From the NCBI GenBank assembly GCA_025458545.1, contig JALOSH010000325.1, forward strand, positions 1-6,667: DNA of 6,667 nucleotides, given 5' to 3'. The notes below the pieces were generated by a model. It had not been told where the DNA came from and did not search any database. It was given only the letters and a program-made list of their open reading frames with translations. The first letter of the stretch is position 1. Every line of letters starts with the position of its first letter. This document shows positions 5,421 to 6,667 of the stretch, in pieces. The position numbers were made by a program, and so were the translations under genes. The stretch comes from Hydrogenophaga sp. (GTDB lineage: Bacteria; Pseudomonadota; Gammaproteobacteria; Burkholderiales; Burkholderiaceae).

Positions 5421-6667
5421 ATGCACGACACCTTCACCGAGTTCGCCACCCTGCTGTTGATCTGTGCCCTGATCGGCGCCGTTTTCGTCCGGCTGCGCCA
5501 GCCGGTGCTGATCGCCTACATCTTCGTGGGCGTGGTGGTGGGCCCGGCGGTGCTGGGACTGGTCACGGCACAAGACCAGATCGATTTGTTGGCGCAGGTG
5601 GGCGTGGCGGTGCTGCTTTTCGCGGTGGGCCTGAAGCTGGACCTGAACCACATCCGCCACATCGGCCCGGTGGCACTGGCCACGGGGCTGGGCCAACTGA
5701 CGTTCACCATCGTGATCGCACCATCATCATCGTCAAGCTGCTGTCGGACAAGCGCGAACTCGACAGCCTGCACGGGCGCATCGCGGTGGGTTTCCTCATC
5801 GTGCAGGACCTCGCGGTGGTGGTCGCCATGATGACCATGAGCGCCCTGCGCGGCACCGGTGCTGCCGACGGCAGCGAGGCCACGCTGCTGGACGTGGCGC
5901 TCTCGCTGTCGTGGCGCCTGGCGCTGGCGGCGGTGGCGATGTTCGTGCTGATGCGCTGGGTACTGCCGGTGGTGGTGGCGTCGATGGCGCGCTCGCAGGA
6001 GCTGTTGCTGGTGTTCGCCATCGCCTGGGGCGTGGCGCTGGCGGCCCTGGGCGAGTGGGCCGGTTTCAGCAAGGAAGCGGGCGCGTTCCTGGCCGGTTTC
6101 TCGCTGGCGTCCACGCCCTACCGCGAGGCCATGAACGCACGCCTGACCGGCATCCGCGACTTCCTGCTGCTGTTCTTCTTCATCGACCTCGGTGCCAAGC
6201 TCGACTTCTCCACCCTGGGCGCCGAGGTGGGCCCGGCGATATTGCTGTCGCTGTTCGTGCTGATCGGCAACCCGCTGATCGTGATGGCCATCATGGGCTA
6301 TATGGGCTACCGCAAGCGCACCGGTTTCCTGGCCGGGCTCACGGTGGCGCAGATCAGCGAGTTCTCCATCGTGTTCATGGCCATGGGCATCACGCTCGGC
6401 CATGTGGGACCACAAGCGCTGGGCCTGACCACCCTGGTCGGGGTGATCACGATCACGCTGTCCACCTACATGATCCTGTACTCGCAGTCGCTCTACGAGC
6501 GCCTGGCGCCCTGGCTGGGGGGCTTCGAGCGGCAGCGACCCTTCCGCGAGCTGGCGGCCGAACAGGCGCCCGCCGACCGGGCGCCGGCCGAGGTGATCGT
6601 GTTCGGGCTGGGGCGCTACGGCAGCCGGCTGCTGCAGCAACTGCGCAGCGCCGGGGTGGAGGCCATC
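5421..6667 (+). pseudogene. CPA2/Kef-type cation:proton antiporter with RCK domain, frameshifted by internal deletion and cut by the window edge
   Basis: An inner-membrane monovalent cation (K+ or Na+)/H+ antiporter. The first 100 codons (5421-5720) carry N-terminal membrane segments with LRQPVLIAYIFVGVVVGP (25-42) and VLLFAVGLKLDL (64-75), typical of the Kef family. At about 5712-5722 the frame shifts; from ACC at 5720 a second frame is open for 316 codons to the edge: TIIIVKLLSDKREL, then VQDLAVV with the conserved membrane Asp, SKEAGAFLAGFSLAS, further membrane segments, and EVIVFGLGRYGSRL beginning the RCK/TrkA-N nucleotide-binding domain. Compared with my memory of KefB, about 25-27 residues around the fourth segment and its SST motif are missing, so the lesion is a deletion of roughly 76-82 bases (3n+1) rather than a single-base slip. 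The start ATG 5421 has only a poor ribosome site. Real decay or assembly error cannot be told apart here. Divergent from the tetR operon. Confidence 0.85.
5712..5722 (+). other. Apparent deletion junction in the antiporter gene
   Basis: The upstream frame reads GLGQLTFTIVI up to about 5717, while the downstream frame resumes with TIIIVKLLSDK at 5720. Family members have a further stretch of about two dozen residues between these points, ending in SST. CACCATC occurs at both 5705-5711 and 5719-5725, beside the junction, so short repeats may have been involved, though both copies survive. Confidence 0.7.

Noticed and set aside
5516..6640. A 374-codon minus-strand open frame opposite the antiporter
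   Set aside because: His/Gln/Arg-rich translation with no recognisable motif, while the plus strand encodes clear membrane and RCK sequence.

Overview
High-GC window (mid-60s percent G+C by eye) with GTG starts, tightly packed overlapping genes and protein sequences typical of Burkholderiales. Comamonadaceae-like is my best guess, but it is an inference from style and family resemblance, not from a marker gene.

Layout. From about 5177 down to position 1, five genes lie head to tail on the minus strand. In transcription order they are: a TetR-family repressor (5177-4500); a short-chain dehydrogenase/reductase resembling peroxisomal trans-2-enoyl-CoA reductase (4503-3613); the carboxyltransferase (beta) subunit of a geranyl-/3-methylcrotonyl-CoA-type carboxylase (3616-1957), broken by a 46-bp tandem duplication; an AlkC-type DNA alkylation-repair glycosylase with a C-terminal Ig-like domain (1946-807); and an acyl-CoA dehydrogenase (768 to beyond the window edge). 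The first three genes are joined by 4-base ATGA overlaps, and the later gaps are 10 and 38 bases, so this looks like one operon whose first product is its likely repressor. A 243-base intergenic region (5178-5420) separates it from a divergent gene on the plus strand, a CPA2/Kef-type cation:proton antiporter with the start of an RCK domain. That gene runs off the right edge and is also frameshifted, by an apparent internal deletion near 5712-5722.

How the genes fit together. Repressor, SDR, carboxyltransferase and acyl-CoA dehydrogenase are the parts of a branched or acyclic-terpenoid acyl-CoA degradation route. Dehydrogenation gives an alpha,beta-unsaturated acyl-CoA, whose gamma carbon a biotin-dependent carboxylase then carboxylates. 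The order SDR, carboxyltransferase, acyl-CoA dehydrogenase recalls atuB-atuC-atuD of the Pseudomonas acyclic terpene utilization cluster. The exact substrate cannot be fixed from this sequence, and the biotin-carrying alpha subunit is not in the window. The odd member is alkC, placed inside the catabolic operon.

The intergenic region holds a 5-4-5 palindrome suited to a TetR repressor, overlapping an extended -10 element for the minus-strand operon. It also holds a second, looser inverted repeat, and an FNR-type box upstream of a -10-like element for the antiporter.

The most striking direct observations are the exact 46-bp tandem duplication that breaks the carboxylase and the deletion that breaks the antiporter. 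Either they are real recent mutations or they show errors in the underlying assembly.
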